A DNA stretch of 13,945 nucleotides from contig JAUIBJ010000029.1 in NCBI GenBank assembly GCA_030428025.1, positions 1-13,945 of the forward strand, written 5' to 3'. Under the pieces are notes generated by a model, which made no database searches, had not been told where the DNA came from, and worked only from the letters and a program-made list of their open reading frames with translations. The translations under genes and the position numbers were made by a program. Below are positions 1 to 7,217 of this stretch, piece by piece. Position 1 is the stretch's first letter. Each line of letters opens with the position of its first letter. The DNA comes from Alphaproteobacteria bacterium (GTDB lineage: Bacteria; Pseudomonadota; Alphaproteobacteria; Rhodobacterales; Rhodobacteraceae).

Positions 1-485
1 CGCGGCGCGCTGTTGGGGTCGGCGTCGCTGCCCACATGGACGTGATGCACCAGAAGATGCGCGCTGGCGTGGTGGCCCACCAGAAGCGAGCTGTAGATCG
101 ACCTGCCGAGAAAGCGTAGCGGCCGGGCGGGTTTGTGGATGAGTTCATGCGCCGCCGGATGCGAAATCTGGCCAAAGATCATCCCCGCCGCCAGGGCCAG
201 CACCACACGTTCCACCGCGCTCAGCCCGCTCGGGCCGCCCACGGCCCAGACGGCCAACCCCAGAAGCGCGAAATGTGCGAGACCCAACCCTGCCAGAAGC
301 GGCGTTGCGGCGGGAAATTCGGCCTCCGGGTCGGCATTCTCGCCCGCATGGGCGATCAGTCGGTCCATGACCGGCACGAGAAGCGTCAGATAGCTGATCG
401 ACAGCCACACGAAGATCCCGCCGTAAATGGCTGCCAGACCGACAAAAATGCATGGCAGAGCCGTCACAATGGCGAACAGCAGCAC
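1..485 (-). CDS. AlkB-like alkane 1-monooxygenase / fatty-acid-desaturase-fold membrane hydroxylase (partial, C-terminus off window)
   Basis: The 161 visible residues show hydrophobic segments around residues 3-20, 23-38 and 63-82. Two histidine clusters of the membrane non-haem di-iron family follow: HELIHK at 113-118, and HH at 138-139 continuing through HH at 147-148 and H150 to DADPNSAPR at 153-161. The 'DP-x-SA-R' ending is typical of AlkB alkane hydroxylases, which oxidise alkane chain ends in the inner membrane using rubredoxin-delivered electrons. The third histidine box and the C-terminus lie beyond base 1. The start is taken as GTG at 485-483 because AGGAAGG (498-492) sits six bases upstream; an in-frame GTG at 539-537 has no ribosome binding site. 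It is divergent from the formate dehydrogenase gene. A related membrane desaturase or hydroxylase with another substrate is possible; rubredoxin is not visible here. Confidence 0.8.
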   Translation of the reverse strand, partial: MLLFAIVTALPCIFVGLAAIYGGIFVWLSISYLTLLVPVMDRLIAHAGENADPEAEFPAATPLLAGLGLAHFALLGLAVWAVGGPSGLSAVERVVLALAAGMIFGQISHPAAHELIHKPARPLRFLGRSIYSSLLVGHHASAHLLVHHVHVGSDADPNSAP

Positions 486-666
486 GATGCGCCTTCCTTT
501 CGCCCCCAACGCCGGCCCGCCGGCGCCCCGTCCACTCACCCGAAGCTTACTACAGGAAAAGTTACCATTCCGGCAACGTTTCCGGGGCCGGTTTTGTCGT
601 TTTTGGCCTCGCGTTGTAGCCTTGCCACCAGTAAAACCCGACCAGCAGGACAAAGGGGGCCGATTG

Positions 667-2352
667 ATGGCACTGGATGAGCGCAAGGGTGTTTGGAAGT
701 CGGGGCGCGGCAAGGGCCGTCACACGCCCAAGGGCCGTCAACTCGAGGATCAGCCTTGGGAAGAGGTGCGCGCGCTTCTGGGCGACCGGCCGCGCCGGCG
801 GGACCTGCTGATCGAATTCCTGCATCTCATTCAGGACGCATACGGCCATCTCTCGGCGGGCCATCTGCGCGCGCTGGCCGAGGAACTGCGCATCGCGCAG
901 GCCGAGGTCTATGAGGTGGCGACGTTCTATGCCCATTTCGACGTGGTCAAGGAGGGCGAGACGCCGCCGCCGGCACTGACCATCCGGGTGTGCGATTCGC
1001 TGAGCTGCGAATTGGCCGGGGCGCAGGCGCTGAAGAGGGCGCTGGAAGACGGGCTCGACCCCTCGGAAGTGCGGGTTTTGCGGGCGCCCTGCATGGGCCG
1101 CTGCGACACAGCGCCGGTTCTGGAACTGGGGCACAACCATATCGACCACGCCACGCCGGACAAGGTGAAAGCCGCGATCGAGGCGAACGATACTCACGCG
1201 CATCTGCCGGATTATCAAGGGCTTGCGGCCTATCGCGAAAGTGGCGGTTACCAGACGCTGGAGAAGCTGCGTAAGGACGGCGATTTCGAGACCGTTCAAC
1301 AGGAGCTGCTCGATTCCGGCCTTCGCGGGCTTGGCGGCGCGGGCTTCCCCTCGGGGCGGAAATGGGGCTTCGTGCGTGCCGAGAAAGGCCCGCGCTATCT
1401 GGCCGTGAACGGAGACGAGGGCGAGCCGGGTACCTTCAAGGACCGCTTTTACCTCGAGCGGGAACCGCATGTTTTTCTTGAGGGAATGCTGATTGCCGGC
1501 TGGGCGGTGGAGGCCGAGACCTGTTTTATCTACATGCGCGACGAATACCCCGCCGTGCTGGAGATCCTGCGCCGCGAAATCCGCGCGCTGGAGGAGGCCG
1601 GTATCGTCGAGGAGGGCCATATCGACCTGCGCCGCGGCGCCGGGGCCTATATCTGCGGCGAGGAAAGCGCGATGATCGAATCGATCGAGGGCAAGCGCGG
1701 CCTGCCGCGCCACCGGCCGCCTTTCGTGGCCCAGGTTGGCATCTTCGACCGGCCCACGCTGGTGAACAATGTCGAGACGCTTTACTGGGTCACCCGCGTG
1801 CTGCGGGAGGGCAAGGAGGTGCTGGCGGGCACCGAGAAGAACGGTCGGAAGGGGCTGCGCTCCTTTTCCGTTTCCGGACGGGTGAAGGCGCCGGGGGTTT
1901 ATCTTTTGCCTGCCGGTTCGACCATCGACGACGTGATCGAGGCCGCCGGCGGCATGCTCGACGGCCACGCCTTCAAGGCCTATCAGCCGGGCGGGCCGTC
2001 CTCGGGTCTTCTGCCGGCCAAGCTGAACGATGTGCCGCTCGATTTCGACATGCTGCAGCCGCATGGCTCCTTCATCGGGTCCGCAGCGGTGGTGGTCCTG
2101 TCGGATCATGACTCGGCCCGCGCCGCCGCGCTCAACATGCTGCGGTTCTTCGAGGATGAAAGCTGCGGCCAGTGCACCCCCTGCCGGGTGGGCTGCGAAA
2201 AGGCAGTGAAACTGATGCAGGCGGACCGCTGGGATCAGGGGCTTCTGGAAGAGCTGTGCCAGGCGATGGCGGATGCATCGATCTGCGGACTGGGGCAGGC
2301 CGCGCCCAATCCAATCCGCCTGACCATCAAGCATTTTCCGGATGAGGTCTGA
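667..2352 (+). CDS. NAD-dependent formate dehydrogenase beta subunit, NuoE-NuoF fusion (FdsGB / Fdh1B type)
   Basis: This 561-residue protein fuses a NuoE-like thioredoxin-fold domain to a NuoF-like diaphorase. The NuoE part (about 30-175) has the [2Fe-2S] cysteines C109, C114, C142 and C146. The NuoF part has the FMN-binding glycine-rich loop (GLGGAGFPSGRKW, 221-233), the NADH-site segment NGDEGEPGTFKD (248-259), a GAGAYICGEESA segment, and the [4Fe-4S] cysteines C500, C503, C506 and C540. Such subunits pass electrons from a molybdenum or tungsten formate dehydrogenase to NAD+. The length is close to the fused Fdh1B of Methylobacterium (from memory). ATG 667 was chosen because AGGGGG lies just upstream and the NuoE homology starts soon after; the open frame extends further upstream without a better start. 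No alpha subunit, fdsC/fdhD or fdsD gene follows; the next gene is on the opposite strand. Another NAD-linked Mo-enzyme or hydrogenase partner cannot be excluded. Confidence 0.85.
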   Translation: MALDERKGVWKSGRGKGRHTPKGRQLEDQPWEEVRALLGDRPRRRDLLIEFLHLIQDAYGHLSAGHLRALAEELRIAQAEVYEVATFYAHFDVVKEGETPPPALTIRVCDSLSCELAGAQALKRALEDGLDPSEVRVLRAPCMGRCDTAPVLELGHNHIDHATPDKVKAAIEANDTHAHLPDYQGLAAYRESGGYQTLEKLRKDGDFETVQQELLDSGLRGLGGAGFPSGRKWGFVRAEKGPRYLAVNGDEGEPGTFKDRFYLEREPHVFLEGMLIAGWAVEAETCFIYMRDEYPAVLEILRREIRALEEAGIVEEGHIDLRRGAGAYICGEESAMIESIEGKRGLPRHRPPFVAQVGIFDRPTLVNNVETLYWVTRVLREGKEVLAGTEKNGRKGLRSFSVSGRVKAPGVYLLPAGSTIDDVIEAAGGMLDGHAFKAYQPGGPSSGLLPAKLNDVPLDFDMLQPHGSFIGSAAVVVLSDHDSARAAALNMLRFFEDESCGQCTPCRVGCEKAVKLMQADRWDQGLLEELCQAMADASICGLGQAAPNPIRLTIKHFPDEV

Positions 2353-2369
2353 GGGGCAAGCCCCTCAGA
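2348..2369. terminator. Perfect 9-bp hairpin between convergent genes
   Basis: TCTGAGGGG (2348-2356) and CCCCTCAGA (2361-2369) are perfect inverted repeats around the loop CAAG. The hairpin contains the TGA of the formate dehydrogenase gene (2350-2352) and, on the other strand, the TGA of the small membrane protein gene (2365-2367). Only a short AT stretch follows on each side, so it may act as a weak bidirectional terminator or as a 3'-end stabiliser. Confidence 0.6.
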
Positions 2370-2604
2370 TTGCGCGGAAAAGCCGCTGGAACAGCCGCCC
2401 GCCGAGGCGCGGCATTCCGACCATGTAGAGGATCCAGAGTGCGAAGAGGATGATTGCCGGCAGGCCGGTCAGTTCAAAGCCGCCGTCGGTGGTGTCGCCG
2501 GTGACGGCGGCGATCAGATAGCCGATCACGAAGAAGCTGAAGATCAGGTCGAGGATGAAGGCTATGACGACGCGCCAGGTGGCGGGTTTGGCTGCTTCCG
2601 ACAT
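2365..2604 (-). CDS. Small RDD-like membrane protein
   Basis: The 79-residue protein has two hydrophobic segments, about residues 12-35 and 46-64. The order 'WRVVIAFILDLI' near the N-terminus (Arg then Asp in the first helix) and a Gly/Arg-rich end (PRLGGRLFQRLF) resemble the first and last parts of RDD-family membrane proteins, in shortened form. The function is unknown. ATG at 2604-2602 is supported by GGAAGGA six to seven bases upstream on this strand. It is convergent with the formate dehydrogenase gene, with 12 bases between the stops, and divergent from ftsY. The RDD assignment rests on pattern only and is tentative; that it is a real small gene is well supported by the start signal, the composition and the 3' hairpin. 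Confidence 0.7.
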   Translation of the reverse strand: MSEAAKPATWRVVIAFILDLIFSFFVIGYLIAAVTGDTTDGGFELTGLPAIILFALWILYMVGMPRLGGRLFQRLFRAI

Positions 2605-2781
2605 GATCCGGTCCTTCCATTTGCGGCGGTTCGTTCGATCTTAGCGTGACTTTCGCGTCAGAAGAAGCCGGGGAAAGAAGGGCGGACGTAAGGAATGCGT
2701 TGTTGCGCTCCGGTCGGGCCCGGCGGTGACCAGAGGATGCGGGCGTCGCTGGCAGGCCAAGGCTTCCATATCCCGGCCAAT

Positions 2782-2807
2782 GGGATTAGGTGAAGTAACG
2801 TAATCCC
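2782..2807 (+). promoter_or_regulatory. Hairpin immediately upstream of the ftsY ribosome binding site
   Basis: GGGATTA (2782-2788) and TAATCCC (2801-2807) are perfect inverted repeats. Inside them 2790-2791 (GT) can pair with 2798-2799 (AC), leaving a six-base loop. The right arm directly abuts the ftsY ribosome binding site GGAGG at 2808-2812. It could be an operator or a 5'-UTR hairpin affecting ftsY initiation. No known family is recognised. Confidence 0.35.
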
Positions 2808-2816
2808 GGAGGCCGC

Positions 2817-3983
2817 ATGGCGTTTTTTTCAAAGCTCAAGGAACGGTTGTTCAAGTCTTCCTCGAAGCTCGAGGAAGGGCTTGACGCCATTGTCGAGGAG
2901 GGGGGCGAGGAAGGGGTGCCGGAGAGGGCCACCGAGCCCGAACCGCCCGCCGCCCCGGCGCCCGCGCCGGAGGCTGATCCCGCGCCGGTGCCGTCGCCCA
3001 CGCCGGAGCCAGCGCCCACGCCGGAGCCAGCGCCCTCGCCGGAACGCGCTCCCGCGACGCGTGCCGAGCCGGCGCCACAGGCCGCGGCGGAAAAAACGGG
3101 TCTCTTGAACCGAATCCTCGGGCGGGGCGCCGAAAGGACGGTGGTGCGCCGGGTGCTTGACGACGAGATGCTGGAGCAGCTCGAAGAACTTCTGATTTCC
3201 GCCGACATGGGTGTCGACACCGCGCTGCGGGTGACCGCCAACATGGCCGAGGGACGCATGGGCAAGCGCCTGTCAAGCCGGGAGATAAAGGAGCTTCTGG
3301 CCACCGAGATCGCCCGGATCATGGAGCCGGTCGCCCGTCCGATGCCGCTTTACCCCAAGCGGCCGCAGGTGGTGCTGGTGGTGGGCGTGAACGGCTCGGG
3401 CAAGACCACCACCATCGGCAAGCTGGCGAGCCAGTTCAAGGCGGCGGGCAAGTCGGTGGTGATCGCCGCGGGCGACACCTTCCGAGCCGCGGCTGTGGAA
3501 CAGTTGCAGATCTGGGGTGACCGGGCCGGAGTGCCGGTGCTGACCGCGCCCGAGGGCAGCGACCCGGCGAGCCTCGCCTTCGACGCCATGACCAAGGCGC
3601 AGGCGGACGGGGCCGACCTGCTGATGATCGACACGGCGGGGCGATTGCAGAACCGTCAGGACCTGATGGAAGAACTGGCCAAGATCGTCCGCGTGATCCG
3701 CAAGAAGGACGACAGCGCGCCCCACAACACGCTGCTGGTGCTCGATGCCACCACCGGGCAGAACGCGCTGTCCCAGGTACAGACCTTCCAGAAACTGGCC
3801 GATGTCTCGGGGCTGGTGATGACCAAGCTCGACGGCACCGCCAAGGGCGGGGTTCTGGTGGCGCTGGCCGACAAGTTCGGCCTGCCCATCCACGCCATCG
3901 GCGTGGGCGAGCAGATCGACGATCTGGCGCCCTTCGATCCGGAGGAATTCGCCGCTGCGCTCACCGGGCTGGACGCCGAGTGA
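2817..3983 (+). CDS. ftsY: Signal recognition particle receptor FtsY (GTPase)
   Basis: FtsY is the SRP receptor: it binds SRP-ribosome-nascent-chain complexes at the inner membrane and delivers them to SecYEG, with GTP hydrolysis in complex with Ffh. The 388-residue protein has an acidic, Pro/Ala/Glu-rich N-terminal A region (about 15-90, including PTPEPA repeats), then an N domain (about 95-175) and a G domain. The G motifs are GVNGSGKTTT (190-199, P-loop), GDTFRAAAVEQL, DTAGRLQN (from D272), TKLDGTAKGG (from T336) and the closing GVGEQIDDLAPFDPEEF. ATG 2817 is preceded by GGAGG at 2808-2812. The stop is only five bases from the stop of the convergent mgtC-like gene. Confidence 0.97.
   Translation: MAFFSKLKERLFKSSSKLEEGLDAIVEEGGEEGVPERATEPEPPAAPAPAPEADPAPVPSPTPEPAPTPEPAPSPERAPATRAEPAPQAAAEKTGLLNRILGRGAERTVVRRVLDDEMLEQLEELLISADMGVDTALRVTANMAEGRMGKRLSSREIKELLATEIARIMEPVARPMPLYPKRPQVVLVVGVNGSGKTTTIGKLASQFKAAGKSVVIAAGDTFRAAAVEQLQIWGDRAGVPVLTAPEGSDPASLAFDAMTKAQADGADLLMIDTAGRLQNRQDLMEELAKIVRVIRKKDDSAPHNTLLVLDATTGQNALSQVQTFQKLADVSGLVMTKLDGTAKGGVLVALADKFGLPIHAIGVGEQIDDLAPFDPEEFAAALTGLDAE
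2997..3032 (+). repeat. Two perfect 18-bp tandem repeats within ftsY
   Basis: The 18-base unit CCCACGCCGGAGCCAGCG occurs at 2997-3014 and again at 3015-3032. A third copy (3033-3050) is clearly diverged. The repeats encode PTPEPA twice (FtsY residues 61-72) and then PSPERA, in the low-complexity A region, where length change would be tolerated in frame. Confidence 0.85.
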
Positions 3984-3988
3984 CCGCG

Positions 3989-4492
3989 TCAGTAGGTGCC
4001 GATCCATTTCTCGATCTGGCGCAGCACGAACAGCACGATGACGACGATCACCGTGGTCATGGCCGCAAGCGGCATCTGTCCCGCGCCGCAGCCCAGCCCC
4101 ACCGCGCCGGCCAGCCACAGCGAGGCGCCCGTGGTGACGTTGCGCACCTGACCCTTGGCAGTGAAGATCAGCCCGGCCGCCAGAAAGGCCACCCCGGCGG
4201 TCACCGCCTCGATCATCCGCAGCGGGTCGTTGCGCTGTTCGCCCTTGCCGCCGAAATCGAGCGCCGCCAGTTCCCGGCCGATGATCACGAAAAGGCAGGC
4301 CGCGACAGCGACAAGGATATGGGTGCGCAGCCCCGCCGGCTTTTCCCGCCATTCCCTTTCGAAACCGATCGCGGCGGACAGGAGAGCCGCCGCGCTCAAC
4401 CGGGCAAAGGCCACCGGCGCGGGCACGGCGGAAAAGGTGTTCCGGAACTCGCTGATGATCTGGTCGAACATGGCCATGACGCTTTCGGGCAT
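3989..4492 (-). CDS. MgtC/SapB-family membrane protein
   Basis: The 167-residue protein carries the MgtC/SapB N-terminal signature: IGFEREW at 42-48, then K51, AGLRTH at 53-58 and a hydrophobic stretch. Further membrane segments are rich in Ala, Gly and Val. The segment 'FLAAGLIF..KGQVRNVTTGASLWLAGAVG' region is also typical. Family members are inner-membrane proteins linked to growth in low magnesium and, for MgtC itself, to inhibition of F1Fo ATP synthase; the role in free-living bacteria is unclear. It lacks the long C-terminal cytoplasmic domain of true MgtC, so a housekeeping SapB/YhiD-like protein is likelier. The start is uncertain: ATG 4492, with alternatives at 4477 and 4471; none has a strong ribosome binding site. 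It is divergent from the EamA-type gene (41 bases apart) and converges on ftsY. Confidence 0.88.
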   Translation of the reverse strand: MPESVMAMFDQIISEFRNTFSAVPAPVAFARLSAAALLSAAIGFEREWREKPAGLRTHILVAVAACLFVIIGRELAALDFGGKGEQRNDPLRMIEAVTAGVAFLAAGLIFTAKGQVRNVTTGASLWLAGAVGLGCGAGQMPLAAMTTVIVVIVLFVLRQIEKWIGTY

Positions 4493-4533
4493 GGCGGTCC
4501 AACGCGGAAGCCGCCGCGCGGTTCCCGGGCCGG

Positions 4534-5454
4534 GTGGACGCGCGCGCGGTGCTGAGCGACTGGCTGATATCGCAAGAGGGCACCGAGGCCGGGCGTCAGC
4601 TGGCCATGGGGCTGGCGCTGATCGCGGCCTTTCTGCACGCGGTCTTCGGCGCGCTGCAGAAGGGGCGGTTCGACCCGTGGCTGAGCCGCGGCGCCATCGA
4701 CGCGAGCTATTGCCTGATGTCGGCGCCGCTGGCGCTGTTCGTGGTGCCCTGGCCCGAGCCGCACATGTGGCCGATCTTCGGGCTCTGCTGGGGAATCCAC
4801 CTGATCTACAAGATCCTGCAGGCCATGGCCTATTCGCGCGGGGCCTACACGGTGGTCTATCCGGTGGTCCGCGGCACCGGGCCGCTTTTCACCGTGATCG
4901 GCGCCTGGCTGCTTTTTTCCGAGGTCTTCACCGTTACCCAATGGCTGGGGGTGGGCGCACTTCTGACCGGCATCTACGGGCTTGCCGTCTATAATCTGCG
5001 CCATCTGATCGCGGCGCGCGAGACCCTGCCGGCGGCGCTGGCGCTGGCGGTGATGACCGGGCTATTCGTCGCGCTTTATACCACCATCGACGCCTATGGC
5101 ATCCGCGCCACGGCCGATCCGTTTACCTTTCTGGCCTGGCTTTTCATGATCGACGGGATTGTGATCCCCTTCTATGCCTTCGCGCGATGGCGGCGCATGC
5201 CCGACCGGCCCGATCCGCGCGCACTGATGACAAGGGGTGTGATCGGCGCGCTGGTGGCATATATGTCCTTCGGGTCGATCATGCTGGCGACGCGGCTCGA
5301 CAAGGTGGGCGAGGCGGCGGTCTTGCGGGAAACCTCTACGGTTTTTGCCGCACTGATAGGCTGGTTGGTACTGCGCGAAACCGTGGGCCCGAGGCGGATC
5401 GCGCTCATGTCGCTCATCGCCGCGGGCGCGGCGATCGTGGAATTCGGAGGGTGA
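4534..5454 (+). CDS. EamA-type (drug/metabolite transporter superfamily) membrane transporter
   Basis: The 306-residue protein is mostly hydrophobic with about ten predicted membrane segments in two halves, the layout of DMT/EamA permeases. The first half ends with YPVVRGTGPLFTVIGA (P110-R113-G-T-G-P117), and the second contains DKVGEAAVLRETSTVFAALI (256-275) followed by a WLVLRE segment and GPRRI. The substrate is unknown. The start is a GTG at 4534 with only a weak ribosome binding site; it was chosen because the about 20 residues before the first helix (DWLISQEGTEAG) resemble what is remembered of Rhodobacteraceae homologues. ATG 4606 is the alternative. The ispZ gene follows 14 bases after its stop on the same strand, suggesting one transcript. 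Confidence 0.85.
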   Translation: MDARAVLSDWLISQEGTEAGRQLAMGLALIAAFLHAVFGALQKGRFDPWLSRGAIDASYCLMSAPLALFVVPWPEPHMWPIFGLCWGIHLIYKILQAMAYSRGAYTVVYPVVRGTGPLFTVIGAWLLFSEVFTVTQWLGVGALLTGIYGLAVYNLRHLIAARETLPAALALAVMTGLFVALYTTIDAYGIRATADPFTFLAWLFMIDGIVIPFYAFARWRRMPDRPDPRALMTRGVIGALVAYMSFGSIMLATRLDKVGEAAVLRETSTVFAALIGWLVLRETVGPRRIALMSLIAAGAAIVEFGG

Positions 5455-5468
5455 AAGGCAGGCAGGCG

Positions 5469-6080
5469 ATGGCGGAACGGAAGATCAATCAGGGGCTCAA
5501 GACCGGGCTGGAACTGGGTCCGATCGTGGCCTTTTTCGTGGCCTATCTCTGGCTCAAGGACGAGAGCTTCACCATCGGCGGTACCGCCTATGACGGGTTC
5601 ATCGTGGTCACCGCCGGGTTCATCCCGGTCTTCCTTGCGGCGATGGCGGTGCTGTGGCGGCTGACGGGGCATCTGTCGAAGATGCAGATCATGACCGCCG
5701 TGCTGATCATCGTCTTCGGGGGGCTCAGCGTCTGGTTCAACGACCCGCGCTTTTTCAAGATGAAGCCCACGATCATCTATCTTCTGTTCGGCGGAGTGCT
5801 GGGCCTGGGCCTGTTACGCGGCGAAAGCTGGCTGGAATACGTGATGGAAGGGGTCATGCCTCTCACCCATCGCGGCTGGATGCTGTTGACGCGGCGGCTG
5901 ATGATCTTCTTCTTCGCGCTCGCCGTGATCAACGAGCTGGTGTGGCGCACCATGTCCGAGGAGGCCTGGGTCTATTTCAAGACATTCGGCCTGACTGCGG
6001 CGATTTTCCTGTTCTTCATCTTTCAGGGCGGACTGTTCAAGGCGCATGGCACCGAGTCCAAGGGCGAGGACGAGGCCTGA
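5469..6080 (+). CDS. ispZ: Inner membrane septation protein IspZ / YciB
   Basis: The 203-residue polytopic protein has the YciB/IspZ family marks: ELGPIVAFF near residues 15-23, FFKMKPTIIY at 95-104, and NELVWR at 155-160 followed by WVYFKTFG (167-174). YciB/IspZ is an inner-membrane protein implicated in septation, cell-envelope synthesis and membrane homeostasis; its biochemical activity is not settled. The length fits alphaproteobacterial homologues, which are slightly longer than the about 180-residue E. coli protein, with a charged tail (KGEDEA). ATG 5469 is used because it begins the conserved N-terminus; a GGCAGGCAGG stretch upstream is a modest ribosome binding site. It lies 14 bases after the EamA-type gene and ends two bases before the stop of the convergent hydrolase gene. 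Confidence 0.93.
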   Translation: MAERKINQGLKTGLELGPIVAFFVAYLWLKDESFTIGGTAYDGFIVVTAGFIPVFLAAMAVLWRLTGHLSKMQIMTAVLIIVFGGLSVWFNDPRFFKMKPTIIYLLFGGVLGLGLLRGESWLEYVMEGVMPLTHRGWMLLTRRLMIFFFALAVINELVWRTMSEEAWVYFKTFGLTAAIFLFFIFQGGLFKAHGTESKGEDEA

Positions 6081-6082
6081 GA

Positions 6083-7024
6083 TCAGAGCGGGGCATTGCG
6101 GCGTTGCGGGAAGGGCAGGGGGATGTCCGGCAGGGCCAGCACCCTCGACCAGCGCGGATCAGGCGAGTCGGGCGCCATGGCGCGCAGCCGGGACAGCGGC
6201 AGGCTCTCGGGCTCTCGCAAAAGCGTCCGGTAGAGGCTGAAGACGCCGGGGCGAAGATAGGCTGACCAATGGCAGATGCGCCCCGAGGGCGGTGCGATGG
6301 GAAATCCGCTGGCATTGAGCGCACCCAGCGTCTTGACGTGGTCGAGCTGCAGCGTGACGGTGTTGGGCAGGCGCGGCATGGACTGGGCCAGGGTGGCATC
6401 GCCCTGCTCGGGCGGGGCGATCAGCCGCTCAAGCAGGAAATCGAACAGGTCGTTCTCGCGGCTGGTGACATTGACGACCTCGGCCGCGCGGCCCGCAGGC
6501 GTGGTCAGCGCCTCCCGTGCCCGCCCACCATATTCGGCAGGGTTGAGCAGGATCGCCCGGCCGATGGCACCTTCGCCCACATGCGCCATCGAAGACAGTA
6601 CCACGCGCGCCCCCAGCGAATGCGCCAGCAGGTTGACCGGCCGGCCCGGGGCCAGCCGCGCGATCATGTTCACCAGATCTGCCAGCGCCCGCCCGGCCAG
6701 GCCCGCGCGCCGATAGGCCTGCCAGATCGTGCCGCGTGCGGGCCAGCCGAAGGCAATGGCCAGCCCCTCTTTGGCAAAGCCGGTGCCGAAGCCCAGCTCG
6801 CGCGGCCAGCTCAGTGCCTTCCAGCAGTCCTCGGTGGGGTTGAGCGACAGGATATGGCGGTGCGGGCAGCCAACCGGGTCGCCGGGGGCAAACTTGAAGC
6901 CGTGCAGCATGACGATGATCGGCCCCGGCGTGCGCAGCGTCTCTTCCAGTGCCGGAGAGAGCGGTCTTTCCGTGGCGTGAAGCCTAGGCCCCTCTGGCCC
7001 CGCGGTGATCTGCATGAGCGGCAT
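6083..7024 (-). CDS. Alpha/beta-hydrolase-fold protein
   Basis: The 313-residue protein has an alpha/beta hydrolase core. IIVMLHGFKFAPG (36-48) is the strand and oxyanion-loop region, and NLLAHSLGARV (131-141) is the nucleophile elbow, with S136 as likely nucleophile in an A-H-S-L-G variant of G-x-S-x-G. A later ENDLFDFLLE segment and a conserved-looking CHWSAY may supply the acid and the histidine. No signal peptide is evident. The substrate is unknown; it resembles conserved Rhodobacteraceae hydrolases rather than a characterised esterase. ATG 7024 and the in-frame ATG 7015 are both possible starts, each with a poor ribosome binding site. It is divergent from the metZ leader and converges on ispZ. 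Confidence 0.85.
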   Translation of the reverse strand: MPLMQITAGPEGPRLHATERPLSPALEETLRTPGPIIVMLHGFKFAPGDPVGCPHRHILSLNPTEDCWKALSWPRELGFGTGFAKEGLAIAFGWPARGTIWQAYRRAGLAGRALADLVNMIARLAPGRPVNLLAHSLGARVVLSSMAHVGEGAIGRAILLNPAEYGGRAREALTTPAGRAAEVVNVTSRENDLFDFLLERLIAPPEQGDATLAQSMPRLPNTVTLQLDHVKTLGALNASGFPIAPPSGRICHWSAYLRPGVFSLYRTLLREPESLPLSRLRAMAPDSPDPRWSRVLALPDIPLPFPQRRNAPL

Positions 7025-7123
7025 ACAGCTCGAATCCCACTACATCTTGTGGAAAGCAGCTACGCGCTGCATACGACAGCAATTTGAAACTCCTGTTAAA
7101 GGACCGTGACAGGGGGCCCGGGA

Positions 7124-7152
7124 TTGACGCAGGCCCGCCTGCGCGCTAAAGC
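7124..7152 (+). promoter_or_regulatory. Candidate sigma-70 promoter for the metZ leader
   Basis: TTGACG (7124-7129) resembles the -35 consensus and lies exactly 17 bases before TAAAGC (7147-7152), a weak -10. A transcript starting about seven bases downstream would begin near 7158-7160, the first base pairs of the SAM-II P1 helix. The spacing and the position relative to the aptamer are the main support. Confidence 0.5.
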
Positions 7153-7155
7153 GAT

Positions 7156-7212
7156 GTCGTGGCGATTTGTTACCGGATTGCGGGCCACGTTAAACAACTC
7201 CGCTAAAGAGGC
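7156..7212 (+). ncRNA. SAM-II riboswitch aptamer
   Basis: The sequence matches the SAM-II class, an H-type pseudoknot that binds S-adenosylmethionine and is found mainly in alphaproteobacteria ahead of methionine genes. P1 pairs CGTGGC (7158-7163) with GCCACG (7184-7189). The pseudoknot helix pairs CGGA (7174-7177) with TCCG (7199-7202). The conserved GATTTG, TTAAACAA and CTAAAGAGG segments are present in order. The AAAGAGG at 7205-7211 is a ribosome binding site inside the conserved 3' end of the aptamer, as in other SAM-II elements, so SAM binding should hide it. The annotated downstream gene, metZ, is a methionine biosynthesis gene, which fits. The class call is from remembered consensus; a covariance-model search against Rfam's SAM-II family would settle it. 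Confidence 0.9.
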
Positions 7213-7217
7213 TTGGC

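Noticed and set aside
590..645. T-rich stretch after CCGGGGCCGG considered as a terminator
   Set aside because: It lies in the divergent region between two gene starts, where no transcript needs to end, and the stem is imperfect.
427..666. N-terminal extension of the formate dehydrogenase subunit from an ATG at 427
   Set aside because: The extra 80 residues have no family counterpart and would overlap the divergent hydroxylase start and the intergenic region; ATG 667 has a good ribosome binding site.
562..2334. Long open frame (590 codons) on the minus strand opposite the formate dehydrogenase gene
   Set aside because: Its translation has no recognisable domain, while the plus strand encodes an intact protein with all cofactor motifs. 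It is a by-product of high-G+C codon use.
2605..2816. Divergent promoters between the RDD-like gene and ftsY
   Set aside because: Hexamers with 3-4 matches could be placed on both strands, but none with convincing spacing, so no promoter is annotated.
3273..4583. 436-codon minus-strand frame across the end of ftsY and the mgtC-like gene
   Set aside because: It is in a different frame from the MgtC-family protein, lies opposite the ftsY G-domain motifs and has no recognisable domain.
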